Shown: in pieces, positions 52,257 to 61,509 of the stretch
Numbering within the stretch: the first letter of the stretch is position 1
How the letters are laid out: each line of letters begins with the position of its first letter
Source: Verrucomicrobiales bacterium
GTDB taxonomy: Bacteria; Verrucomicrobiota; Verrucomicrobiia; Verrucomicrobiales; DEV007
Reading direction: 5' to 3'
Assembly: GCA_029213265.1 (NCBI GenBank)
Contig: JARGNG010000018.1
Coordinates: forward strand, 2,693-66,692
Length of the DNA: 64,000 nucleotides
Notes under the pieces: model-generated
What the model saw: only the letters and a program-made list of their open reading frames with translations
The model's database searches: none
What the model was told of the DNA's origin: nothing
Translations under genes and position numbers: made by a program

Positions 52257-52808
52257 CTAGTTCAACCCGGCCGGCGGATCGTCCTCACTGCTGGCAGGGG
52301 GAGTAAAGCGCAGATCCTGATTCCACTTTGCCTTCGCCGAGGTATCGACAATTAATTTGCAAAGGGAGTGCAGGATCTGGTCGTTCAGGACCATTTCGAT
52401 CCCCTGCCCTTTCTCCGGATGCATGCAAAGCATCGGCTGTCCCTGCGGATTCGGCTTAATCCCGACACTGAAAAGGAGAGCCGGCTCTTCACCCAGGGGT
52501 AGATAACTACTCTCCTGGTACTGCGTTTCAAAATCTGACGTTGCGATCTTTTCTTTGTGCTCGATTTCCTTTTTTGCCGATTCGACGAGGGCATCTTTCA
52601 TGACCGGCTGGCGCTCGGACTTAGTGATGTCGACCTCCTTTTTCGAATCCGACTCGGCAATGATCTTCGCCAAGGTGTTCCAGAGAATCTCCATGTAACG
52701 CCGTGTCATCCAGAAACGAAACTCCTGACGTGCCTTCGTATTGAGACGGAAAAGGATCCGGTCCTCCGTCGGAACGTAGGACAATTGCATCTGGTGCATC
52801 TGACTCAT
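52257..52808 (-). CDS. Conserved protein of unknown function
   Basis: This 183-aa soluble protein begins with a MQLSYVPTEDRILFRLNTK segment and an FRFWMTRRYMEILW motif. These recall a family of uncharacterised proteins found in many Proteobacteria in which both motifs are conserved. The middle (about 50-95) is helical and charged. No signal peptide, metal site or catalytic motif is visible. It lies 31 bp downstream of the dehydrogenase gene on the same strand and may be co-transcribed with it. Confidence 0.65.
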   Translation of the reverse strand: MSQMHQMQLSYVPTEDRILFRLNTKARQEFRFWMTRRYMEILWNTLAKIIAESDSKKEVDITKSERQPVMKDALVESAKKEIEHKEKIATSDFETQYQESSYLPLGEEPALLFSVGIKPNPQGQPMLCMHPEKGQGIEMVLNDQILHSLCKLIVDTSAKAKWNQDLRFTPPASSEDDPPAGLN

Positions 52809-52839
52809 TCCAACAAAGCTCGTTGTTTCGCGTCGTGAG

Positions 52840-53724
52840 TCAAGCGTCCTCGTAGAGTTTGAAAAGGCCGGAGTGATCGAGGTCCCCGTGTCCCAATTCG
52901 TCCACGAATCGCTCCCAGAGCGCCAGCGAGTTTGCTAAGGTGGAAGACTCCAGACCCACCCGGTCGGCGAGCTGGCTCATGAGCCGGACATCCTTGAGTT
53001 GCAGTTCGCTCCGCCCTCCCGGTGCAAAATCCCGGTTCACCATGCGTTCTCCGTGAAGTTCGAGAATGCGACTCTCCGCAAATCCTCCCCGGAGGGCGTC
53101 CCGTACCAGTCCTGAATCCACACCGGCTTTTTCCGCCATCCGCAAGGCCTGGGCGACAGCATCGATGGTCTGGGCAACGATCAACTGGTTGGCCAGCTTT
53201 GTGACCTGTCCCGCTCCCGGCCCGCCCATGAGAGTGATCTTCTCCCCCACGACATCGAGGACCGGCTTCACTCGCGCAAAAGCCACCTCCCCACCACCGC
53301 ACATGATCGTCAGATTCCCGGCTTCCGCCCCGACCTGCCCTCCGGAAACGGGGGCATCGATCCAGTGCCCCGCTTTTTTCCGGAGAAGTTCGGAAAATCC
53401 GAGGGTCTCTTCGTATCCGGTCGTTCCAAAATCGACCACCGTCACTCCCTGCGAAAGCGAGTCCGCGATCATTTCCACCATCCCGGCCACCACGTGGGAA
53501 TGTGTCAGGTTGATGCAGAGAATTCCATCCCCGACCCATTCGGCAAGAGCCTGCGGGTCCGTCGCAACGAGCATGCCCCGCTCGGCGGCCTTTCGGGCGG
53601 GACCTTCGCTGCGGTTCCAAACGGTAAGGTCGGCGCCGGCGTCCTGCAGGTGACATGACATCGGCCAGCCCATGTTGCCGAGTCCGATAAATCCAATCTT
53701 GTATCCGGAGAGGGTTTCGCTCAT
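52840..53724 (-). CDS. 3-hydroxyisobutyrate dehydrogenase-family oxidoreductase
   Basis: This 294-aa cytoplasmic NAD(P)-dependent enzyme of the beta-hydroxyacid dehydrogenase group has an N-terminal Rossmann domain with GFIGLGNMGWPM. It shows the substrate-binding DAPVSGGQVGAEAG segment and the catalytic Lys in KLANQLIVAQ. Family members reduce or oxidise 3-hydroxyisobutyrate, tartronate semialdehyde, or L-threonate (LtnD). It is divergent from a DenD-like dehydrogenase with only 35 bp between the starts, which suggests a shared role in C4 sugar-acid metabolism. Confidence 0.88.
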   Translation of the reverse strand: MSETLSGYKIGFIGLGNMGWPMSCHLQDAGADLTVWNRSEGPARKAAERGMLVATDPQALAEWVGDGILCINLTHSHVVAGMVEMIADSLSQGVTVVDFGTTGYEETLGFSELLRKKAGHWIDAPVSGGQVGAEAGNLTIMCGGGEVAFARVKPVLDVVGEKITLMGGPGAGQVTKLANQLIVAQTIDAVAQALRMAEKAGVDSGLVRDALRGGFAESRILELHGERMVNRDFAPGGRSELQLKDVRLMSQLADRVGLESSTLANSLALWERFVDELGHGDLDHSGLFKLYEDA

Positions 53725-53759
53725 GTTCGCACTTTTACGGATTCTGTGAACAATCGCGA

Positions 53760-54767
53760 ATGAAAGTTGTAATTACCGGAGGCGGAGGATTTCTCGGAAA
53801 CCAGCTCTGCCGAAAACTACAGGAACGCGGAACTCTCACGGGCCCGTCAGGTGGGCAGGAGGAGATCGATGAAATCGTTCTCTTCGATGCCTACTTTTCG
53901 CCGGAAGCCAGACAGGGTTCCGCCTCTGACCCAACCCTGTTGAGTCCCGCATTGCTGGAAGCCGACATGGGGGATCGCGAGGCCGTCTTCAGTGCGATCG
54001 ACCGAGACGACATTGCGGTCTTTCACCTCGCCTCGATGGTGAGCGGAGAATGTGAACAGCGCTTTGACGACGCGATGCGAGCCAATCTCGACGGGGGGCG
54101 CTATCTGCTTGAAGCACTCCGCAGCCGAGAAGGAACTCCCCGGCTCGTCTTTGCCAGCAGCGTTGCCTCCTTTGGCGGCGAAGTCATGCCCGACTGTGTT
54201 TCTGATTCGACCAAGCGCACGCCACAGACGACCTACGGAATGACCAAGGTGATCGGAGAATTGATGATCAACGATTACTCCCGAAAAGGCTTTCTCGACG
54301 GTCGATCCGCCCGACTCCCGACCATCATCATTCGCCCGGGAAAACCAAATGCCGCAGCGTCAAGCTGGGCCAGCGGGATGTTCCGGGAACCGCTTAATGG
54401 AGAACCCTGCTATCTTCCGGTTCACCGCGACCAGTTACATCCCGTCCTCGGATATCGTGATGTGATCGATTCCTTCATCGCCCTGCACGAAGCCGATCCA
54501 GATCTGCTCGGAGATGACCGCGCCTTCGGCCTCCCCAGCCATCGGATCTCGGTTGCGGAAGCGATGACCATTCTCGAACAGGTTGCCGGGGAAGCCGAGA
54601 TCGATTTGGGAATGGTAGTGGATGAACCCGACCCGGTCATTCAGGGCATTGTCGACTCCTGGCCTACCGCAACCGACGGAAGTCGCGCCCTGCGACTCGG
54701 AGTTCCCGAGCCGAAACCTGTCGCCGATATCATCCGCGACTACATCTCTGACTTTCTCACTTCCTGA
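53760..54767 (+). CDS. NAD-dependent epimerase/dehydratase, DenD-like
   Basis: This 335-aa extended short-chain dehydrogenase has the Rossmann motif GGGGFLGN at about residue 7. The catalytic Ser-Tyr-Lys set is visible in ASSVASFGG and TTYGMTKVIGE. The opening segment (EEIDEIVLFDAYF) and the FHLASMVSGE element fit D-erythronate dehydrogenase (DenD), which oxidises erythronate in C4 sugar-acid use. The divergent LtnD-like gene supports this. Without the partners OtnC, OtnI or DenK in the window the assignment stays tentative. Confidence 0.8.
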   Translation: MKVVITGGGGFLGNQLCRKLQERGTLTGPSGGQEEIDEIVLFDAYFSPEARQGSASDPTLLSPALLEADMGDREAVFSAIDRDDIAVFHLASMVSGECEQRFDDAMRANLDGGRYLLEALRSREGTPRLVFASSVASFGGEVMPDCVSDSTKRTPQTTYGMTKVIGELMINDYSRKGFLDGRSARLPTIIIRPGKPNAAASSWASGMFREPLNGEPCYLPVHRDQLHPVLGYRDVIDSFIALHEADPDLLGDDRAFGLPSHRISVAEAMTILEQVAGEAEIDLGMVVDEPDPVIQGIVDSWPTATDGSRALRLGVPEPKPVADIIRDYISDFLTS

Positions 54768-54773
54768 CATTGC

Positions 54774-55181
54774 ATGAAACTGTTTCTCCAACTGCCCCTT
54801 CTCGCAATCATTCTCGTGGTCTTCAACGTGATCATCATCAATGACCCCATGGCCCTTCGTGGAGATGCGGATCCCCTCTTTGCTCTTCCGCTTCCCTCCG
54901 GAGTATCGTGGCTCCCCGATGTGAGCGACCTACTGATTATTTGCGGTGTCGCTCTGCTCTATCTCGAGCTTTTCAAAGCCACCCGAACCAGCGTTGGCGC
55001 GATCGTCGAACACATTCTTTCGCTACTGGTCTTTCTCATTTTCCTGATCGAGTTCATCGTCTTCCCTCCCGCTGCGAATTCCACCTGTGTCATCCTCATG
55101 CTGATTTGCCTGCTTGATGTGATCGGTGGATTTACCATTTCGATCTCCACCGCGCGGCGGGATATGAGCTTTGGCGGTTAA
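54774..55181 (+). CDS. Small integral membrane protein
   Basis: This 135-aa protein has four hydrophobic helices (about 3-22, 45-62, 75-95 and 100-122) with short loops. No domain or binding motif is recognised. It starts 6 bp after the DenD-like gene, so co-transcription is likely. The topology resembles small uncharacterised membrane proteins found in many bacteria. It may be a membrane partner or a simple structural protein; nothing specific can be said. Confidence 0.7.
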   Translation: MKLFLQLPLLAIILVVFNVIIINDPMALRGDADPLFALPLPSGVSWLPDVSDLLIICGVALLYLELFKATRTSVGAIVEHILSLLVFLIFLIEFIVFPPAANSTCVILMLICLLDVIGGFTISISTARRDMSFGG

Positions 55182-55192
55182 CAAGTTCCCCG

Positions 55193-56629
55193 ATGAATTT
55201 TCTGCGTCTATTTCTGTATTTCCTTGCGCTGTTCGGTGGATCGATTCACGCAGAGGAAGTCATTGAACTGGGCACGAGGAGAGAACTGTTTGTCGATTCC
55301 CTTCTCATTGAAAAGCTCAAGGGAGTGGAGCACAAGCTTCACTCGCCGACGAAACGGTCTGCTCCTCCGAGACCGTTCGGGCACTATGCAACGGTGCTCT
55401 TCGATCAGGGAATTTATCGCCTCTACTATCGGGGCGATTTGAAGCCCGGAATGCACTGGAAAAACGACGGTTGGGGCCCCTACCATGAAAACGAAGTGAC
55501 TCTCTATGCCGAGTCCAGGGACGGTCTTACCTGGTCTGAGCCAAACCTGGGACTCTATGACTTCGCGGAGATACCAAAAGGAAATGTCGTGCTCGCCGAC
55601 CAGTTTCTCGTGACTCACAACTTCACTCCCTTTGTCGACGGAAACCCCGATGCGCCCGAAAATCAGAGTTACAAAGCCTTGGGCGGGGGGCGCTACCCGG
55701 ACGAAAACTGGGGCGGATGGCCTTACAAAAGCATGAGGAAATCCCTGCGGGAAAAACACGGCCCAGGCGGTCTCTACCCATTTGTCTCCGGGGACGGTAT
55801 CCATTGGAAAAAGCTCGGCAACGAGCCCGTTCTCACGGAAGCACAGGGGAATTTCGATTCGCAGAACGTCGCCTTCTGGTCGGAAGCCGAGCAACAGTAT
55901 GTCTGCTACTTTCGCATCATGCGAAACGGGCTGCGCTCGATCCGCCGGGCAACGAGCCGGGACTTTCTCCACTGGTCCGAACCGGTCGACATGGAGGCGA
56001 ACCTGCCCGGCGAACATCTTTACACGAGCAGCACGCAACCATACTTCCGGGCGCCTCACATTTACATTGCCACGCCGACTCGATTTCAGAGCAATCGGGG
56101 GTCCATCACCGATGTGGTTTTCATGAGCACCCGCCCCGGCTCGGATCACTACGACCGTCCCGCAAAGGAAGCGTTTCTGCGTCCCGGACTGGGGCCCGGC
56201 GGATGGGGAAACCGCTCCAACTACGTCACTCAGAATATCGTTCCTGACGGTCCGAATCGAATGCTCCTCTATCTCTACGGTGGTGGAATCTACTCTCTCC
56301 GAACCGATGGGTTTCTCTCCCTCAACGCCGGGTATGAGGAAGGCGAGTTTCTCTCCAAGCCGGTCACATTCACGGGTGATCGGCTGGAATTGAACTACTC
56401 CACCAGTGCCGCCGGCATGATCCGAATCGAATTGCAGGAGCTCGACGGAACTCCGGTCGAGGGTTTCCGATTGGAGGACGGTGCAAAAATCTGGGGTGAT
56501 GAAATCAGCCGCTTCGCAAAATGGAATGGGTCCAACGATTTGAGCGGTGTCGCCGGCAAAACCGTCCGTCTCCGCTTCGTCATGAACGAAGCGGACCTCT
56601 TTTCCATTCGATTCCCCCGGGGTGAGTAA
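55193..56629 (+). CDS. Secreted glycoside-hydrolase-like beta-propeller protein
   Basis: This 478-aa exported protein has a signal peptide (about 1-20). It has a five-bladed propeller-like fold of the GH32/43/68 or GH130 superfamily, with segments such as LFVDSLLIEKLKG, YRLYYRGDL, SRDGLTWSEPNLGLYDF and SGDGIHWKKLG. The C-terminal 110 residues form a beta-sandwich. Proteins of this type are common in Verrucomicrobia and Planctomycetes and are thought to act on polysaccharides. Catalytic acid residues cannot be assigned with certainty. The gene lies 11 bp after the small membrane protein and ends before the convergent oxidoreductase. Confidence 0.7.
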   Translation: MNFLRLFLYFLALFGGSIHAEEVIELGTRRELFVDSLLIEKLKGVEHKLHSPTKRSAPPRPFGHYATVLFDQGIYRLYYRGDLKPGMHWKNDGWGPYHENEVTLYAESRDGLTWSEPNLGLYDFAEIPKGNVVLADQFLVTHNFTPFVDGNPDAPENQSYKALGGGRYPDENWGGWPYKSMRKSLREKHGPGGLYPFVSGDGIHWKKLGNEPVLTEAQGNFDSQNVAFWSEAEQQYVCYFRIMRNGLRSIRRATSRDFLHWSEPVDMEANLPGEHLYTSSTQPYFRAPHIYIATPTRFQSNRGSITDVVFMSTRPGSDHYDRPAKEAFLRPGLGPGGWGNRSNYVTQNIVPDGPNRMLLYLYGGGIYSLRTDGFLSLNAGYEEGEFLSKPVTFTGDRLELNYSTSAAGMIRIELQELDGTPVEGFRLEDGAKIWGDEISRFAKWNGSNDLSGVAGKTVRLRFVMNEADLFSIRFPRGE

Positions 56630-56644
56630 GGGGCTCCTTGCCGT

Positions 56645-57679
56645 CTAGCCCAGAAGCTCCGCCATATCGACGGACTCTTTCCTGCGGATTGACTCCTGCG
56701 CAGCGAGACAAACCGCGACCGCCAACTTCGCTGACTCGCCGTCGTTGATCGGCTGACGGTTTTCCCGGATGCAATCCACAAAGTGCTCCAGCTCCGGACC
56801 AATGCCTCGATCGACACGCCCGGAACTGTCCGTGAAATTGGCGGCATCCCCTTCGTCCGCAATTTGCATGCGATTCCGATCGGGAACATCGAATCCGTGA
56901 TAGACCAGCTCGAGAGCCTGATTCTTTGTGTCAATTCGTCCTTTGTCTCCGCACGCACCGACCTCGCATTCACCGCCATTGGGAGCGAACAGACAAAGCT
57001 CGAGGGTGGCCCGGCGCCCGCCTTCGTATTCGATGAGAACCTGGGCATTGTCCAGAATTTCGCGATCTGTCAGGACATTGGTCCCACCGTGGGCGGAAAC
57101 CCGAACCGGTGCGCAATCCATCATCCAGTTAAACAGATCGATGTGGTGGACATTCTTCTCCAGAATCGTTCCCCCGGTGAGCGCTTCGCTGGAGCGCCAG
57201 CCCGGTCGCATTGGCCCGCGAAATTCACGACACCACATCAACTGCAAATCACCGATATCTCCCCGGTCGATCATGTGTTTCATGTGACCATAGAGACGCT
57301 GGAATCTCATTTCGTGGCCAATCTGGAGGATCCTTCCCGCCTCTTCCGCCGCCCCAATGATCTCATCGCATTCTGCAATCGTCAGACCGAGCGGCTTTTC
57401 ACAGAGAACATGTTTCCCTGCTTTCAAGGCTGCCATGGCGGCGGCATGATGCTGGTCGTTGGTCAATGCCACGATGACAGCGTCCAACTCATCCAGCGCA
57501 GCGACATCCTGCCAATTCTGAAAAACCTGCAATCCGGGACCGACCAGTTCCTTCGACGCGTCGAGACTGGCCTCACTCCGACTGCTCACGGCACTCACTT
57601 CGACGCCGTCCAGGGTTAACAAATTACGCAGGTGAGCCTCCCGCCCAAACCATCCTGCTCCAAGTAGTCCGATTTTCAT
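56645..57679 (-). CDS. Gfo/Idh/MocA-family oxidoreductase
   Basis: This 344-aa cytoplasmic protein has the Rossmann motif GLLGAGWFGREAHLRNL at the N-terminus, the EKPLGLTIAECDEI segment with the catalytic Lys, and a C-terminal alpha/beta domain. A Cys/His-containing WCREFRG segment and a HHIDLFNWM motif carry the substrate-binding His and Asp residues of the family. The substrate is probably a sugar or inositol derivative. It converges with the glycoside-hydrolase-like gene and has a close paralogue at 34610-35581. Confidence 0.93.
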   Translation of the reverse strand: MKIGLLGAGWFGREAHLRNLLTLDGVEVSAVSSRSEASLDASKELVGPGLQVFQNWQDVAALDELDAVIVALTNDQHHAAAMAALKAGKHVLCEKPLGLTIAECDEIIGAAEEAGRILQIGHEMRFQRLYGHMKHMIDRGDIGDLQLMWCREFRGPMRPGWRSSEALTGGTILEKNVHHIDLFNWMMDCAPVRVSAHGGTNVLTDREILDNAQVLIEYEGGRRATLELCLFAPNGGECEVGACGDKGRIDTKNQALELVYHGFDVPDRNRMQIADEGDAANFTDSSGRVDRGIGPELEHFVDCIRENRQPINDGESAKLAVAVCLAAQESIRRKESVDMAELLG

Positions 57680-57756
57680 ATGTGCATCAGGGGAAAATTT
57701 CTTTGAATCGTATTCTTACGTTCCTTCGAATGATGGCAAGTTGAGATCCCGCGGAT

Positions 57757-58668
57757 CTACGCCCAGACATTGAGTAGGACGACCCCTGCCACGGCCACGA
57801 ACGCTCCCGCAATCGAAAGACGCGAGGGATGATCGCCCTCCGTAATCGCTGTCATAGGGATCAGAACGATGGGCGTCATCGCCACAACCGCGAGAACGAT
57901 CCCGCTCTCGAGAGACTGGAGAGCCCACTGAAAAAAGCTGACTCCCACGACCGGTCCGAAGAGAGCCGCCCCCATCAGCCAGGGAAACAACTTTCGATCC
58001 AGGGGTGAACTCCAGGTCGCCGAATGCATTCGATTGCAGAAAAAGCGAATCACGATGACGGCGACCAGCGCAAACAGGAATCCTGCAAAGACCCGCTGAA
58101 AGGCCGCGCTGATCCCGTTGATTTGCGTTCCCATCTCGAGGGCGACTTCTTCCGCTTTTCGACTGATCACCGCTCCGGTCCCCTGCCCGAAACCGGCCGT
58201 AATCGCCGCAAAAATTCCTACTACGAAGTTTCCGCGCCGTTCCATTTTCTGTCGTGATTTCGCGCCCGGACGAAGTGCCATCGTTACTCCGGTCAGAATC
58301 AGGGCGGAGCAGAGAACGACCTTGGCTGTGACTCCATTCCCCAGCCAGGACCACTCCATCGCCATAGCAAACAAGGGAGCGAGACAGAGGTTGAGGAGAA
58401 TCGTCAACCGCGCTCCGATCCGCTCGTAGGCGAGAAAAAGCGCTACATCCCCGATCCCGAATCCGATGATACCACTGATAAAAAACCAGAAGAAGGTTTC
58501 GCGACTGAGAGACTCCGGCCAGAAAATCCCCACGAGACTGCCCAGAACGATCGCCGCGATAAAGAGACGAACCGCATTTCCCCACACGCCCCCGAGTTTG
58601 ATGGCCACGTGCTGCCCCGTTACCGCAGAACATGCGAAAAGAAACGGGGTAATGATGGCAGCAAGCAT
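57757..58668 (-). CDS. DMT-superfamily (EamA) transporter
   Basis: This 303-aa integral membrane protein has ten predicted helices in two EamA repeats (about 1-130 and 150-300). Typical segments are FFWFFISGIIGFGIGDVALFLAYERIGARL and GIVLAVVAMTPIVLIPMTA. Such transporters export amino acids, nucleotide sugars or drugs. I chose the ATG at 58668, since upstream residues lack family features and the frame is open to 58932. It is divergent from the aminotransferase gene with 92 bp between the starts. Confidence 0.85.
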   Translation of the reverse strand: MLAAIITPFLFACSAVTGQHVAIKLGGVWGNAVRLFIAAIVLGSLVGIFWPESLSRETFFWFFISGIIGFGIGDVALFLAYERIGARLTILLNLCLAPLFAMAMEWSWLGNGVTAKVVLCSALILTGVTMALRPGAKSRQKMERRGNFVVGIFAAITAGFGQGTGAVISRKAEEVALEMGTQINGISAAFQRVFAGFLFALVAVIVIRFFCNRMHSATWSSPLDRKLFPWLMGAALFGPVVGVSFFQWALQSLESGIVLAVVAMTPIVLIPMTAITEGDHPSRLSIAGAFVAVAGVVLLNVWA

Positions 58669-58760
58669 ACGGCGGAAACAAGTAGGCAAATGGGATTGTT
58701 CCCGGGAAGACAACTCGCGGGTTGCAAAGGCAACGCTATCCGGAAAGGTTTGTAAAGTCG

Positions 58761-59597
58761 ATGAGTTCTGAATCCCCCACACCAACCTACCTGCTCGCCA
58801 ACGGTGAGTGGAAACCGGAAGGAAGCCCGTTGCTTCCGGTGGATGACCGCGCCGTCTCGGTGGGAGCGGGCCTGTTTGAGACTCTTGCGGCGTATCGTGG
58901 AAAGCCTTTTGCCTTCGACCGGCACATGGCACGTCTCGAGGCAGGACTAAGTGCCCTCGGCATCCCCCTTCGCATCCCGGATGAATGGGGAACCGCTCTC
59001 CCGGAGTTACTGAAGAGGAACCAACTTCTCGAAGCGGAACAAGCGCGCCTTCGGATCACGGTGACAGCGGGGACTCCCGAAACAGGCCCCCGGTGGTTCA
59101 TCGAAGCAAGCGAGGCACCAACGCACCCTGTCCCGGCCCGACTAATCACCGGTCCGTTTGTCCGAAACGAAAGGAGCCTTCTTGCCGGATACAAAACGAT
59201 CAACTACGGCGACAACGAGATCGCGATGCGCCTCGCGCATGAGGCTGGAGCCACCGAGGCCCTTTTCGGAAACACCCGGGACCAGATCTGCGAAGGCACC
59301 TGGTCCAATATTTTTATATCTTGCGGGGGAAAATGGCTGACGCCCCCGCTCTCTTCCGGTTGCCTTCCGGGAGTGACCAGAAGCATCGTTCTCCAGTTGG
59401 CCGAAGAAGAGGGGCAAGCGATCGAGGAGACCGACCTCCCTCTTTCCTCCATCCCCGCGATCGAGGCTGCGTTTCTCACTTCCTCGATTCGGGAAATTCA
59501 GCCCGTGGAATCCATTGATGCCCATACCCTTCTCTCGCCCGAAAATCCACAGCTCGCGGCATGGCAACGGGCCTTTCGAGACTACGTGAATTCGTAA
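58761..59597 (+). CDS. Class IV aminotransferase
   Basis: This 278-aa PLP enzyme belongs to the class IV fold-type IV aminotransferases. The PLP-binding lysine is Lys145 in LAGYKTINYG. The VDDRAVSVGAGLFETL element near residue 25, the ATEALFGN and EGTWSNIFI segments and the C-terminal FLTSSIREI match the family. Related enzymes are branched-chain aminotransferase, D-alanine aminotransferase and aminodeoxychorismate lyase (PabC); the short length and the GLFET segment favour a PabC-like activity. I chose the ATG at 58761; the frame starts at 58722. Confidence 0.88.
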   Translation: MSSESPTPTYLLANGEWKPEGSPLLPVDDRAVSVGAGLFETLAAYRGKPFAFDRHMARLEAGLSALGIPLRIPDEWGTALPELLKRNQLLEAEQARLRITVTAGTPETGPRWFIEASEAPTHPVPARLITGPFVRNERSLLAGYKTINYGDNEIAMRLAHEAGATEALFGNTRDQICEGTWSNIFISCGGKWLTPPLSSGCLPGVTRSIVLQLAEEEGQAIEETDLPLSSIPAIEAAFLTSSIREIQPVESIDAHTLLSPENPQLAAWQRAFRDYVNS

Positions 59598-59654
59598 GCC
59601 ACCAGAGCAAAGAATGAGATTGCGAAATCCTTAGAGAATCGCGACGATCCCCCC

Positions 59655-60623
59655 ATGCGAAAATTTGCTTTCCTTTCCCTTCCCGGAGCCCTTTCCCTTC
59701 TTGCTGTCCCGCTTGTTTCCAGCGCGGTGGAATTTGAAAAGGAGGTCCTGCCCGTTTTCGAAGCCAAATGCATCGAATGCCATCGTGCTCCCTACGAAGA
59801 AAACGGTCGGACCAAGAAACCCAAAGCCGGCCTGCGAATGGACGCCGCCTGGGCCATTGCACTCGGAAGCGAGAATGGCTCCATACTCAAGGCCGGTGAT
59901 CCCGGCAAGAGCGAACTCTACTTCCGGGTCACACTTCCCCACGATGATGACGATTTTATGCCCCCGAGTGGAAAAGCAGATCCCCTCACCGAGCAGGAAC
60001 TCGCACTCTTCAAAGCCTGGATCGAAGAAGGAGCCGATTTTGGTGGCTGGGTCGGAAGCACCGAAGGAAAGCCCAAAGATATCACGAACGCCGGGGGCAA
60101 AGTTCCCGTCTCTGAAATTCAGGAAGTCTACAAAGGAATCGCTGATTCGCTCCCTGCACTCGACGAAAAGACATGGGCCCCACTGACCGACTCCGGAGCC
60201 CGCGTCGCCCGCCTCTCGACCAAGAGCCCGCTCGTTTCCGTCGACTTCCGCCTTTCTCCGGAGAAAGCCACCGGGGAAGCGATTGGTGGAATTGCCATCA
60301 TTGCACCTCATGTCGCTGAGCTGGACCTTTCCAAGACGTCCGTTACCGACGGTGCGCTTTCCATCCTGAAAGAAACGCCCAATCTCGTTCGCCTGAATCT
60401 CAGCCAGACAACGATTGGCGATGCCGGACTCGCCAACCTGAAGGGACTCAAAAACCTTCGTTATCTCAATCTCTACGGCTCTACCGTGACCGACGCTGGA
60501 CTCAAGCACTTGAAGTCGCTTTCCAACCTGGAGGCACTCTACCTGTGGCAAAGCAAGGCGACGCCCAAGGGCGCGAAGGAACTTCAGAAGGCTCTGCCCA
60601 ACGCGAAAATCAATCTTAAATAG
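59655..60623 (+). CDS. Secreted cytochrome c-type protein with leucine-rich repeats
   Basis: This 322-aa exported protein has a signal peptide (about 1-24). A planctomycete-type cytochrome c domain follows (about 28-130) with the motif CIECH, a GDPGKSELYFRVT segment and a DDFMPPSGK methionine-ligand motif. After a linker come about five leucine-rich repeats of the GL-x-x-LK-x-L type (about 215-315). This combination is typical of PVC bacteria, where such proteins anchor electron transfer to surface complexes. The protease gene follows after 15 bp. Confidence 0.88.
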   Translation: MRKFAFLSLPGALSLLAVPLVSSAVEFEKEVLPVFEAKCIECHRAPYEENGRTKKPKAGLRMDAAWAIALGSENGSILKAGDPGKSELYFRVTLPHDDDDFMPPSGKADPLTEQELALFKAWIEEGADFGGWVGSTEGKPKDITNAGGKVPVSEIQEVYKGIADSLPALDEKTWAPLTDSGARVARLSTKSPLVSVDFRLSPEKATGEAIGGIAIIAPHVAELDLSKTSVTDGALSILKETPNLVRLNLSQTTIGDAGLANLKGLKNLRYLNLYGSTVTDAGLKHLKSLSNLEALYLWQSKATPKGAKELQKALPNAKINLK

Positions 60624-60638
60624 AGGATCAGGAACCGG

Positions 60639-61505
60639 GTGAAACAACATTTCTTCGCTGCCTTCTATTCCGTCCAGCTCCTTACTGCGACAGTGGCGGT
60701 GTCGCAGGAATGGATCGATGATAAGAGCCTCCTTCGATCGTTCGAAACCCAATTCCAGGAGGTTCAGCGTTCCGGGACAGGACTTTCCGCGAATGAAGTT
60801 CGTCGACATCTCAAACGCGAGTTCACCTTCGCGGGGAAAATCGAACCGGTTGGGAAAACCGAGTCGCTCACGGCCCCGCGACTCTACGAGAGAGCCAAAG
60901 CAGCGACCCTTCTCGTTGGGCACCTGTATCTCTGTGGCAACTGCGATAAACTCCATGGCAGCGCAGCAGGAGGCGTTGTTATCAGTAAAGACGGACTCGC
61001 GCTAACCAACTACCACGTCCTCGAATTCACCCGCGCGAAAGTCTTCGGAACGATGAGCTCCGACGGGAAGGCCTATCCCATCAGCGAAGTCCTCGCCAGT
61101 TCCCGACAACATGATCTGGCCCTGGTTCGGCTCGAAGGGGCCTCCGACCTCCCCTTTCTTCCCTTGGCGGCACAAGCCGAAGTGGGAGAGCCCGTCTCTC
61201 TCGTTTCCCATCCGGATTCCCACTTCTACACGCTCACCACGGGGCAAATTTCCCGCTACTACCTCGCCCCGCGCAGCAAGGCACCGCGGTTGCAAATCAC
61301 GGCTGATTTTGCACGGGGATCGAGCGGTTGCGGCGTTCTGAATGAGGCGGGACAGCTCGTCGGACTCGTCACGTCCACCAATTCGATCTACTACACTCAG
61401 GAGAAGGACCTTCAGAAAGACCTTCAAATGGTCATTAATGCCTGCGTTCCGCTCTCGTCAATTCAGTCGTTTCTGAAAGGGGCCACCAGCCCGGACGGAG
61501 AGTGA
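60639..61505 (+). CDS. Secreted trypsin-like serine protease
   Basis: This 288-aa exported protein (start GTG at 60639) has a signal peptide (about 1-21) and a trypsin/HtrA-type protease domain. The catalytic triad is visible: His126 in LTNYHVLEF, Asp159 in RQHDLALVRL and Ser229 in ARGSSGCGV. No PDZ domain follows, so it is a simple S1-type protease. The Cys pair LCGNCDK precedes the catalytic His. Such proteases act in periplasmic quality control or on a specific target; the cytochrome-LRR gene 15 bp upstream may be functionally linked. Confidence 0.9.
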   Translation: MKQHFFAAFYSVQLLTATVAVSQEWIDDKSLLRSFETQFQEVQRSGTGLSANEVRRHLKREFTFAGKIEPVGKTESLTAPRLYERAKAATLLVGHLYLCGNCDKLHGSAAGGVVISKDGLALTNYHVLEFTRAKVFGTMSSDGKAYPISEVLASSRQHDLALVRLEGASDLPFLPLAAQAEVGEPVSLVSHPDSHFYTLTTGQISRYYLAPRSKAPRLQITADFARGSSGCGVLNEAGQLVGLVTSTNSIYYTQEKDLQKDLQMVINACVPLSSIQSFLKGATSPDGE

Positions 61506-61509
61506 TCGA

